From: Halorhodospira sp. | GTDB taxonomy: Bacteria > Pseudomonadota > Gammaproteobacteria > Nitrococcales > Halorhodospiraceae | Direction: 5' to 3' | Assembly: GCA_007127935.1 (NCBI GenBank) | Contig: SKYL01000315.1 | Span: forward strand, 1 to 11,916 | Length of the DNA stretch: 11,916 nucleotides | Notes under the pieces: generated by a model | Told to the model about the DNA's origin: nothing | Database searches by the model: none | The model's input: only the letters and a program-made list of their open reading frames with translations | Made by a program: the position numbers and the translations under genes | In this document: one piece after another, positions 1 to 6,312 of the stretch | Layout: the number at the start of each line of letters is the position of its first letter | Numbering within the stretch: the first letter of the stretch is position 1

Positions 1-170
1 AACGCGGAGAGATCTTCCGCGGAAAGCCCGCTCTCCTTCAGGGGTGACGCCTCCAGCAGCGCGGAGAGGAAATCCTCGCCGCCACCCGCGCCGGCGGCCA
101 TACCGCTCCCCTCGGCGAACTGCCGCTGCATCCCCTCCAGATCGATTCCCAGGTCTCCCGCAACTTTCAT
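1..170 (-). CDS. fliK: Probable flagellar hook-length control protein FliK, N-terminal fragment (runs off the window)
   Basis: Only the first 56 codons are present; the frame is open to the left edge. It starts at ATG 170-168 with an AGAAGG ribosome binding site eight bases upstream. The visible peptide begins MKVAGDLGIDLEGMQ and is rich in Gly/Ala/Ser/Glu, with no domain that can be recognised on its own. The assignment rests on position: fliK follows fliJ in the gammaproteobacterial fliEFGHIJ-K layout, and FliK N-termini are poorly conserved and low in complexity, as here. FliK is a secreted molecular ruler that ends hook export and switches the export gate (FlhB) to filament substrates. 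It appears to have its own sigma-54 promoter in the gap after fliJ. It could be another flagellar hypothetical protein; the C-terminal FliK domain lies outside the window. Confidence 0.55.
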   Translation of the reverse strand, partial: MKVAGDLGIDLEGMQRQFAEGSGMAAGAGGGEDFLSALLEASPLKESGLSAEDLSA

Positions 171-226
171 ATTCAGTGCCTTCTCTCTCTAAACGGCCCT
201 TACTGTTCCTGCCCCCAGCAAAGACA

Positions 227-243
227 ATGCAACATCCACGCCA
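227..243 (-). promoter_or_regulatory. Sigma-54 (RpoN) promoter for fliK
   Basis: On the minus strand the sequence reads TGGCGT-GGATG-TTGCAT. This matches the -24/-12 consensus TGGCACG-N4-TTGCW at 10 of 12 defined positions, with the obligatory GG and GC exactly ten bases apart. Transcription would start near 218, giving a leader of about 48 bases that contains the fliK ribosome binding site. It lies in the 86-base gap between fliJ and the next gene, which otherwise shows nothing. Co-occurrence with two sigma-54 activators in the same window supports it. FleQ is the likely activator by analogy with Pseudomonas; that is inference. Confidence 0.75.
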
Positions 244-256
244 TCAACGCTGCCAG

Positions 257-718
257 CTACTCCTTCCCCGGCAAACGGCCGGCGGTCGCCGCCTGGAAGA
301 GCAGCCGGGCGGTTTCATCGGCCTCCTTTTGCTCCAGCCGCGCCTCCGCCGCCTCTTCCTCCCGGCGGCGGCTCGCCACCACGTGCTCCATGGTTCGGTG
401 CTGCTGCCAGAATTCGAGCCAGACCCTGCGCGCGTGGTGGACCTGTTGTTGCTGTTTGGCCAAGGCTTGCCGCTGCTGGACCACCGCCTCATCCAGCCGT
501 GAAAGAAACGCGCTGAAATCCTGCAGCCGCGCCGCATCCACCGTGGACCCGGAGACCAGCCGCCCGCAATAATCCTGGCGGAACCGCAGCAACTCTTGGA
601 GGCGCCCGTCGTGCTCCCGCAGCGCGGCCTCCGCCCGGGCCAAATGCTGGGCCGCCTGCTCACGGCGCTGCTCGGCCAACCGCTCCACCGGCTTGAGCCG
701 CTCCGACCTCCGCTTCAC
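257..718 (-). CDS. fliJ: Flagellar export protein FliJ
   Basis: A 153-residue, almost wholly helical, highly charged protein (FliJ is usually about 145-150 residues). Heptad-like runs such as LAEQRREQAAQHLARAEAAL near residues 14-33 and an Arg/Glu/Gln-rich second half fit the antiparallel coiled coil of FliJ. FliJ sits in the central pore of the FliI hexamer, contacts the FlhA gate and recycles export chaperones. The start is GTG 718-716, which overlaps the fliI stop as GTGA, so translation is coupled to fliI. It ends with TAG 257-259. Sequence identity alone would be weak for such a coiled coil, but position directly after fliI and before fliK makes the call secure. Confidence 0.88.
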   Translation of the reverse strand: MKRRSERLKPVERLAEQRREQAAQHLARAEAALREHDGRLQELLRFRQDYCGRLVSGSTVDAARLQDFSAFLSRLDEAVVQQRQALAKQQQQVHHARRVWLEFWQQHRTMEHVVASRRREEEAAEARLEQKEADETARLLFQAATAGRLPGKE

Positions 719-2064
719 GACGGACGGCCTCCGGTCAATTGCAGCAGGGCGGCCACCGACGCGTCGTAGTCCACCGCCTCGCCGACATCTTGCTGCAGGA
801 AGGCGCGCAGATAGGGTTGATAGTGGATCGCCTGATCGACCCTCGGGTCCGCGCCGCGCTGGTAGGCGCCGACGCTGATCAGGTCCTCATTCTGACGATA
901 GGCGGAGTAGAGTTCCCGGAAGAGTTGGGCCGAGCGCTGGTGCGCCTCGTCGGTGACGGAGATCATCACCCGGCTGATGGACTGCTCCACCTCCACCGCG
1001 GGATAGAGGCCGGAATCGGCCAGACTCCGGGACAACACCAAGTGGCCGTCGAGGATGGCCCGCGCCGCGTCGGCCACCGGCTCCTGATGATCGTCCCCCT
1101 CCACCAACACGGTGTAGAACGCGGTGATGGAGCCGCTGCCGTCGGCGCCGTTACCGGCGCGCTCCACCAAGCGGGGGAGCAGATTGAAGACCGACGGTGG
1201 ATACCCTTTGGTAGTGGGCGGCTCGCCGATGGCCAGACCGATCTCCCGCTGCGCCTGGGCGTAGCGGGTCAACGAATCCATCAGCAGCAGCACATTCAAC
1301 CCTTGGTCACGGAAATACTCGGCAATGCTGGTGGCGAGCATGGCGCCGTGCAGCCGGAACAGCGGCGAGGTATCGGCCGGCGCAGCCACCACTACCGACC
1401 GCGCCAGCCCGTGCCGGCCCAGGATCTCGGTGATGAACTCCCGCACCTCCCGGCCCCGCTCGCCGATCAAACCGACCACGACAACATCGGCGGTGGTGTA
1501 GCGGGTCATCATGCCGAGCAGGACGCTCTTGCCGACACCGCTGCCGGCGAACAGCCCCATGCGCTGTCCCCGCCCCACAGTAAACAGGGCGTTAATGGAG
1601 CGCACGCCCACATCCAGCGGCTGCGTGATCGGCGCCCGCTCCAACGGATTGACCGGCTCGGCCATCAACGGCGTGCGCTCCCGCGCCTTCAGCGGCCCTT
1701 GCCCATCGATGGGCCGCCCGCCCCCGTCCAACACACGGCCCAGCAGTTCCGGCCCGACACGAGCTTGGACGGAACCAAAGCGCGGAATGACACGGGCTCT
1801 CGGCATCACTCCGTGGAGATCGCCGGTGGGCATCAGATAGAGCCGCTCGCCGGAGAAGCCCACCACCTCGGCCTCGACCTCGGCATCGCCGTCCTGAATG
1901 GTGCATCGACTTCCCAGGGCGGCACGGCACCCCTCCGCCTCCAGGGTCAGCCCCACCATGCGCCGCAAGACCCCTTCCACCGCCGGTGCCACATCTTCCA
2001 GGGTATGCACCCGGCGCCGCACACGCCCCAGCCAACCCTCGGCGCGCCCCACGGTCTCGCTCAT
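715..2064 (-). CDS. fliI: Flagellum-specific ATPase FliI
   Basis: A 449-residue F1-beta-like ATPase, full length for FliI. Walker A is AGSGVGKS at residues 173-180; the GERGREV segment with the catalytic glutamate is at 201-207; Walker B is LLLMDSLTR at 259-267, followed by the family-typical EPPTTKGYPPSVF at 281-293. Residues 1-100 form the N-terminal barrel domain that drives hexamer formation and FliH binding. FliI hydrolyses ATP at the cytoplasmic face of the export gate to help load and unfold flagellar substrates. Start ATG 2064-2062 overlaps the fliH stop (ATGA), with a strong GGGGGAGG ribosome binding site four bases upstream. That site lies just past the hexanucleotide repeat in fliH. 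All catalytic residues are present; related type III secretion ATPases are excluded by context. Confidence 0.97.
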   Translation of the reverse strand: MSETVGRAEGWLGRVRRRVHTLEDVAPAVEGVLRRMVGLTLEAEGCRAALGSRCTIQDGDAEVEAEVVGFSGERLYLMPTGDLHGVMPRARVIPRFGSVQARVGPELLGRVLDGGGRPIDGQGPLKARERTPLMAEPVNPLERAPITQPLDVGVRSINALFTVGRGQRMGLFAGSGVGKSVLLGMMTRYTTADVVVVGLIGERGREVREFITEILGRHGLARSVVVAAPADTSPLFRLHGAMLATSIAEYFRDQGLNVLLLMDSLTRYAQAQREIGLAIGEPPTTKGYPPSVFNLLPRLVERAGNGADGSGSITAFYTVLVEGDDHQEPVADAARAILDGHLVLSRSLADSGLYPAVEVEQSISRVMISVTDEAHQRSAQLFRELYSAYRQNEDLISVGAYQRGADPRVDQAIHYQPYLRAFLQQDVGEAVDYDASVAALLQLTGGRPS

Positions 2065-2975
2065 GGCGCCTCCCCCGACTCCGGGTCCGGGTCCGGGTCC
2101 GGGTCCGGGTCCGGGCCCGGGTCCGGGTCCGCCTGCGAGGGCACCTCACCACGGAAGGTATCCCGCACGACAGGGTCCAAATCGTCGCCGGTGGGATCGC
2201 CAAAAAGCTGCGCGGCCACCGCGTCGATCCGGCGCTCCACGGTGGCATCGACCCGGGAGGTCTCGGTGGCAATGACACACCCCCCACGGGTCACGGCGGA
2301 GTCACTCACCAGCGACCACCCCTCTCCGGCGGCCTGCGCACCCATCTGCTCCTCAATGAACGGAAGATCCTCGGGGTGCAGGTGGACCGCCACTTGGCGG
2401 TGGTTGGCCGGAAGCTCGCGCAGTGCCTGATGCACCGCCGCCTGGACCGGTTCCGGGTGGGTGCGCAGTTCCTCCAGCACCATCCGGCGGGCCACGGTGA
2501 AAACCAATTGAAGCAGTTCGTCTTCCGTCTCGTCGTCCAGCCGCTCCAATGGCCGGCCCAGGGTATCCAAAAGCACCTGCAACCGCTGCACCAGGGCGGC
2601 ACCGGAACGGCGCCCCTCTTCCTCCCCCTGCTGAAAGCCGGCGTCGTGACCATCTTGGTAACCCGCCTCCCGGCCTTCCCGATGTCCTTCCTGATAACCC
2701 ATCTTGCGGGCCGCTTCCCGCAGGGCTTCGATCTCTTCCTCGGTGGGCAAGGCACGGCGTGCCTCGTCCTCCCGACGCAGCCGCTCCTTGACCGCCCGTC
2801 GCCGCTTGAGCCGGCGCCGCTGCCGGCGCGCCTCTTCTTCCCGGCGCAGACGGGCCTCCTCGGCCGCCTGCCGGCGGCGGCGCGCCGGTTCCTCGACATC
2901 CGGGGTTTCCCAAACCGTGTGCTCCACCGCCTCCTCGGCGGGGATGATCCGAAATCGGCGGTAGCCGTCGGCCAT
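2061..2975 (-). CDS. fliH: Flagellar assembly protein FliH with nine-step glycine repeat and Asp-Pro tail
   Basis: A 304-residue protein, longer than enteric FliH (about 230). Order of parts: a short N-terminal segment with Trp22 in a region known to tether FliH to the export gate/FliN; a very basic, Arg/Glu-rich helix at about 31-75; a GxxxG ladder with glycines at 93, 97, 101, 105, 109, 113, 117, 121 and 125; a coiled coil; a globular C-terminal domain at about 150-270 that binds the FliI N-terminus; and a tail of alternating Asp-Pro (about 284-298) from a DNA repeat. FliH is the stator-like regulator of FliI. Start ATG 2975 has AAGGGA six bases upstream; fliG ends 36 bases before. The tail is not a usual FliH element and is probably disordered. 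Confidence 0.93.
   Translation of the reverse strand: MADGYRRFRIIPAEEAVEHTVWETPDVEEPARRRRQAAEEARLRREEEARRQRRRLKRRRAVKERLRREDEARRALPTEEEIEALREAARKMGYQEGHREGREAGYQDGHDAGFQQGEEEGRRSGAALVQRLQVLLDTLGRPLERLDDETEDELLQLVFTVARRMVLEELRTHPEPVQAAVHQALRELPANHRQVAVHLHPEDLPFIEEQMGAQAAGEGWSLVSDSAVTRGGCVIATETSRVDATVERRIDAVAAQLFGDPTGDDLDPVVRDTFRGEVPSQADPDPGPDPDPDPDPDPESGEAP
2080..2127 (-). repeat. Hexanucleotide tandem repeat in the 3' end of fliH
   Basis: Eight contiguous 6-bp units (plus strand TCCGGG), seven identical and one (2116-2121) with a single T to C change, followed by a degenerate partial unit. Read in the fliH frame each unit encodes Asp-Pro; the variant gives Gly-Pro. Because the unit is a multiple of three, copy-number change would alter tail length without shifting the frame. 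The array ends about 15 bases before the fliI start codon. Confidence 0.9.
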
Positions 2976-3011
2976 GAACGATCCCTTTGCGGTGGACGTG
3001 AAAAACTCCGA

Positions 3012-4010
3012 TTAGACGTACTGCTCGGTGCTGCTGACCAGCGTGATGGAGCCCTCGTCGGCCATGCGCTTGGCGGTGGCGAGGATCTCTTTCTGGCCCG
3101 CCTCCACATCGCTGATCCGTGCCGGCCCCATGGCGTCCAGATCCTCCTGGAGCATCTCGGCGGCGCGCCGGGAAAGGTTGTTGAAAAACTTGCGTTGGAG
3201 TTCCTCGCTGGCCCCCTTCAGCGCGATGGTCAACGTACCGGTATCGACCTCGTGCAAGAGCTGCTGCATGGAGCGATCGTCCATCTGCGAGAGATCCTCG
3301 AAGACGAACATCAGCTCTTGGATCCGATCCGCCAGCTCGTCGTCGATCTCCTTGATGTTGTCGAGGATCTGGCCCTCGTTGAGGGAGTCCATATTGTTGA
3401 GGATGTGCGCCGCCGACTGCAGGCCGCCGATGCTCGACGACTTCAAGCGCTGCTGGCCGGCGAACTGCTTCTCCATGATCTCGTCCAACTCTTGCAGCGC
3501 CCGCGGCTGAATCCCCTCCAGGGTGGCCACGCGCATGACGATGTCGTGGCGGATGCGCTCCGGCATCTCCGCCAGCGTCAGCGCCGCCTGATCCGACTCC
3601 AGGTAGGAAAGGACAATGGCGATGATCTGCGGATGTTCCAACCGGATCATCTCAGCAATGGTCCGCGGATCGAGCCACTTCAACTGGTCGAGGCCGCGGG
3701 TGCTACCACCCATGACGATGCGATCGATGATGGAGCCGGCCTTCTCCTCGCCGAGGGCTTTGACCAGCACGCCGCGGATGTAATCGGTGGAGCCAACGCC
3801 AAGCGCCGTCTGTTCCGCGGCGGTCTTGATAAACTCGTCCAGGACCGCGTCCACCGTCTCCCGGTTGATGTTGCTGACGGTAGTCATCCCCAGGCCGACC
3901 TTCTGCACCTCACGCGGCCCGAGGTAGCGCATGATCTCGGCGGCGGCATCTTCCCCCAGCGTCAATAACAGCACCGACGCCTTCTCCACCCCCTTCATCG
4001 TCAACGTCAT
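3012..4010 (-). CDS. fliG: Flagellar motor switch protein FliG
   Basis: A 332-residue protein, one residue longer than E. coli FliG. Parts: N-terminal FliF-binding domain (1-95, with ASVLLLTLGED at 11-21), a middle domain with the EHPQ motif at 125-128 that binds FliM, and a C-terminal torque domain with MFVF at 234-237 and DDRS at 244-247. The charged residues that meet the MotA/PomA stator are kept: Lys265, Arg282, Glu289, Asp290 and Arg298, equivalent to E. coli Lys264, Arg281, Asp288, Asp289, Arg297. FliG is the rotor ring that generates torque and reverses rotation. The frame is open further upstream, but ATG 4010 has a well-spaced GAAGGGG and gives the family's usual N-terminus. A GTG at 4019 overlaps the fliF stop but sits too close to the ribosome binding site. 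Confidence 0.96.
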   Translation of the reverse strand: MTLTMKGVEKASVLLLTLGEDAAAEIMRYLGPREVQKVGLGMTTVSNINRETVDAVLDEFIKTAAEQTALGVGSTDYIRGVLVKALGEEKAGSIIDRIVMGGSTRGLDQLKWLDPRTIAEMIRLEHPQIIAIVLSYLESDQAALTLAEMPERIRHDIVMRVATLEGIQPRALQELDEIMEKQFAGQQRLKSSSIGGLQSAAHILNNMDSLNEGQILDNIKEIDDELADRIQELMFVFEDLSQMDDRSMQQLLHEVDTGTLTIALKGASEELQRKFFNNLSRRAAEMLQEDLDAMGPARISDVEAGQKEILATAKRMADEGSITLVSSTEQYV

Positions 4011-4015
4011 GCCGG

Positions 4016-5821
4016 TCACCCCTTCTTCGAATCGTCTTCCTCGATCCAACTGCGGATCGCATTGGCCGCCAGTTCCGGCTCATTCTCCACCAATTCCAGC
4101 ACCGCCTGAAGCTTGGCCTCGTAGGGGCGTTCGCGCATATCGGTGAGCTGCTCGCCACCAACACCGGCCAGGCGCAGCGCCTCATCACTCTCCTCCCCCT
4201 CCGGCGCGGTCAGGGCATCCACCCCGCCACCGCCACCGGCCAAGCCCGGTGCTCCACCTTCTCCGTCCTCCTCGGACCGCCCGGTAAGCACCCGGTTGAC
4301 GATGGGCCGAATGGCCACCAGGTAGATCAAGATACCGATCGCCGCGAAGACCCCCAGGCGGATCAGGTCACGGACCCAATCCTGCTCCCAGACATCCACC
4401 GGCGGCGGCGGAGGCTCGATGATCTCGGCGAACGGCACGGTGACCACGCTCACCGCATCGCCCCGGCCTTCATCGTACCCCACCGCATCGCGGACCAGGG
4501 CGCCGATGCGCTCCATTTCGGCGTCGCTGAGGGGCTCGCGTATGATCTGCCCCTCCTCGTTCTCCACGTAGCGGTGATCAATGAGGACACCGACGGTGAG
4601 CCGCTCCAGCGCACCCCGGGCCGGCTGCACTTGGTTGAGGACCCGCCCCACCTCCCAGTTCCGGGTCTCGCTGGAACCGAAGGTGCCGGGTGGACGCCCG
4701 TCCCCCGTGCCGTCGGGATCGAGACTGCCCGGCCCCGGCGGCTGATTGGTCAGCGCCCCCGGTATGCCCATCGGCCATGCGGGGCCGGTCCCGCCGCGCT
4801 CCAACATCTGCTCGCTGCGGATGGCACTCTGGGCCGGGTCGAACAATTCTTCCATGTGGCTGCGCTCGGAGAAATCGAGTCGCGCGCTGACCTGCGCACG
4901 CACGCGCCCGGGACCCACCAGCGGCTCCACCAAATCTTCCACCCGCTGCTGCAGCCGCTCCTCAAGACGCCTAGTAAATTCAAACTGTTGGGCGGTCTGC
5001 GCGGCATCCGCCGGTGACTCCTCGGCGGTCAGCAACCGCCCCCGGTGGTCGACGACGCTTATGTTCTCATGGTCAAGATCGGCCACGGCGCTGGCCACCA
5101 GATGGATAATCGCCTCGACTTGACCTTCCGAGAGGCGCCGTTCCTGGTCCAGCTGCAACACGATGGACGCCCTGGGCTTCCGGCGGTCGCGGACGAAGAC
5201 CGATTCCTGTGGGGCGTCCAGATGGACCCGCGCCGAACGCACACCGCGCAGGGTCTCGATGGAACGCGCCAACTCGGTCTCGAGGGCACGATCGAAACGG
5301 GCGTGCTCCAGAAACTCGGAAACGCCGAAGCCGGTATCCCGTTCGAGCATCTCGTAGCCGAAACCGGTGCCCCGCGGCAATCCCTCGGAAGCGAGAAAGA
5401 TACGAGCCCGGTGGACATGCTCGGGAGGCACACGGATCTCACCGGTGCGCTCATCAAACTGGACCGTGATCCCCCGGCCGTCCAACACCTCAAGGATCTT
5501 GGTGGCGTCTTGGGACGACAACTCCCCATAGAGGGTCCGATACTCCACCGGGTCCTGGGACCAAAGGAAGAGCGCGAAGCCGACCCCGGCGGCCATCAGC
5601 AACCCCACCCCCAGGGCGGCCTTGCGGACTGCCCCCTCGCCGAACATGCCCCTCAACCACGCCAGCTGCCCATCGGGGATCAGGCCGCCAAACAACCCGG
5701 GAGACTCCTCTTTCCGTTCCCCCGAACGGCCCGTACCGTTCGTCCCGAAATCGAGCTCCTCGTCAAAAGAGACCGGCGGACTGCGATCTTCTGTTTCCGT
5801 CAGTGCCTGGCTCTCGGCCAT
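4016..5821 (-). CDS. fliF: Flagellar MS-ring protein FliF
   Basis: A 601-residue protein, slightly longer than enteric FliF (about 550). After an acidic cytoplasmic N-terminus comes the first membrane helix (about 68-87), then the periplasmic ring-building motifs, beginning with EYRTLYGELSSQDATKI. A low-complexity Gly/Pro-rich loop follows (GPGSLDPDGTGDGRPPG). The second membrane helix is at about 485-504. After a Gly-rich linker, the C-terminal helix (last 45 residues, ending IRSWIEEDDSKKG) is the part that binds FliG. FliF forms the MS ring, the base on which rotor and export gate assemble. I chose ATG 5821 because GGGAGGGG lies just upstream; an in-frame GTG at 5833 overlaps that ribosome binding site. 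FliG begins five bases after its stop. Confidence 0.96.
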   Translation of the reverse strand: MAESQALTETEDRSPPVSFDEELDFGTNGTGRSGERKEESPGLFGGLIPDGQLAWLRGMFGEGAVRKAALGVGLLMAAGVGFALFLWSQDPVEYRTLYGELSSQDATKILEVLDGRGITVQFDERTGEIRVPPEHVHRARIFLASEGLPRGTGFGYEMLERDTGFGVSEFLEHARFDRALETELARSIETLRGVRSARVHLDAPQESVFVRDRRKPRASIVLQLDQERRLSEGQVEAIIHLVASAVADLDHENISVVDHRGRLLTAEESPADAAQTAQQFEFTRRLEERLQQRVEDLVEPLVGPGRVRAQVSARLDFSERSHMEELFDPAQSAIRSEQMLERGGTGPAWPMGIPGALTNQPPGPGSLDPDGTGDGRPPGTFGSSETRNWEVGRVLNQVQPARGALERLTVGVLIDHRYVENEEGQIIREPLSDAEMERIGALVRDAVGYDEGRGDAVSVVTVPFAEIIEPPPPPVDVWEQDWVRDLIRLGVFAAIGILIYLVAIRPIVNRVLTGRSEEDGEGGAPGLAGGGGGVDALTAPEGEESDEALRLAGVGGEQLTDMRERPYEAKLQAVLELVENEPELAANAIRSWIEEDDSKKG

Positions 5822-5879
5822 GGCCCCTCCCACCCGGTAGTCCGGCCAAATCCAATCACGGTGTCATCCCCGTCCCGGC

Positions 5880-5965
5880 GTCATTGCGAGCGTAGCGAAG
5901 CAATCTCCATGCGTGGGCAATCAACCGGTTACAGATTGCTTCGTCGCTCCGCTCCTCGCAATGAC
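5880..5965. repeat. Palindromic (REP/MITE-like) element between fliE and fliF
   Basis: Two inverted arms, 5880-5906 and 5933-5965, share GTCATTGCGAG at the outer end and AAGCAATCT at the inner end. The right arm has about six additional bases in the middle (two 3-base insertions). A 26-base loop separates them. Each strand can fold into a long stem. It sits alone in a 162-base gap in an otherwise closely packed operon, with no gene or promoter in the rest of the gap. I recall arms of this type (TCATTGCGAG...GAAGCAATCT) as dispersed intergenic repeats in many unrelated bacteria; a genome-wide search would confirm. Read-through would put a strong hairpin in the mRNA between fliE and fliF. Confidence 0.85.
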
Positions 5966-5983
5966 AGATTATTCAGCGTCTTC

Positions 5984-6298
5984 CTAGACCTGCATGTTGG
6001 AGATCTCTTGGTACGCCTCCAGCAACCGGTTGCGTACTTCCTTCATCGCTTCGAACGAGATCTGCGCCTTCTGCGACGCGATCATGACGTCGGTCAGCTG
6101 GACCTCATCGCCGCGCATATAGGCATTGCTAAGGCCCTCGGCCTCTACCTGACGTTCGTTGACGTGGGTCACCGCCTGTTTCAACAAATCCGAGAACTCG
6201 TCGATACCGGGTTGCCGCCCGTTGGCCTCCGGTTCCGCGGCGCGGCCGGAAAGCGAGCGCATCTCGGCGAGGGCCTGTTCAATGCGGAAATTGCTCAT
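5984..6298 (-). CDS. fliE: Flagellar hook-basal body protein FliE
   Basis: A 104-residue protein, the same length as E. coli FliE. The C-terminal half, from VQLTDVMIASQKAQISFEA to the final EISNMQV, is the strongly conserved FliE signature; the first 30 residues are variable and polar. FliE joins the MS ring to the proximal rod and is exported early through the type III gate; there is no cleaved signal peptide, as expected. Start ATG 6298-6296 follows the fleR stop by 14 bases with a G-rich GTGGGGGG ribosome binding site, so the two genes are probably co-transcribed. It is separated from fliF by the palindromic repeat element. Confidence 0.95.
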   Translation of the reverse strand: MSNFRIEQALAEMRSLSGRAAEPEANGRQPGIDEFSDLLKQAVTHVNERQVEAEGLSNAYMRGDEVQLTDVMIASQKAQISFEAMKEVRNRLLEAYQEISNMQV

Positions 6299-6312
6299 CC
6301 CGTGCCCCCCAC

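Noticed and set aside
739..2430. Long open frame on the plus strand opposite fliI/fliH
   Set aside because: It is antisense to fliI and fliH, which match their families from end to end. High-GC genes leave open antisense frames; the peptide shows no recognisable domain and has shadow composition (His/Arg/Pro/Gln-rich).
1986..3968. 660-codon open frame on the plus strand opposite fliH/fliG
   Set aside because: Antisense to two well-supported genes, no domain signature, no convincing ribosome binding site; treated as a codon-bias shadow.
4017..4019. GTG start of fliG overlapping the fliF stop
   Set aside because: It lies within the ribosome binding site region (spacing too short), and ATG 4010 gives the usual FliG N-terminus.
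5880..5965. CRISPR repeat or intrinsic terminator between fliE and fliF
   Set aside because: There is one inverted pair only, no regular direct repeats with spacers, and no T run after the stem on either strand.
6293..6309. Sigma-54-like GG-N10-GC at the fliE start (GGGCACGGGATGAGCA)
   Set aside because: The -12 part (GAGC) is poor, and the site overlaps the fliE start codon, so transcription would begin inside fliE.
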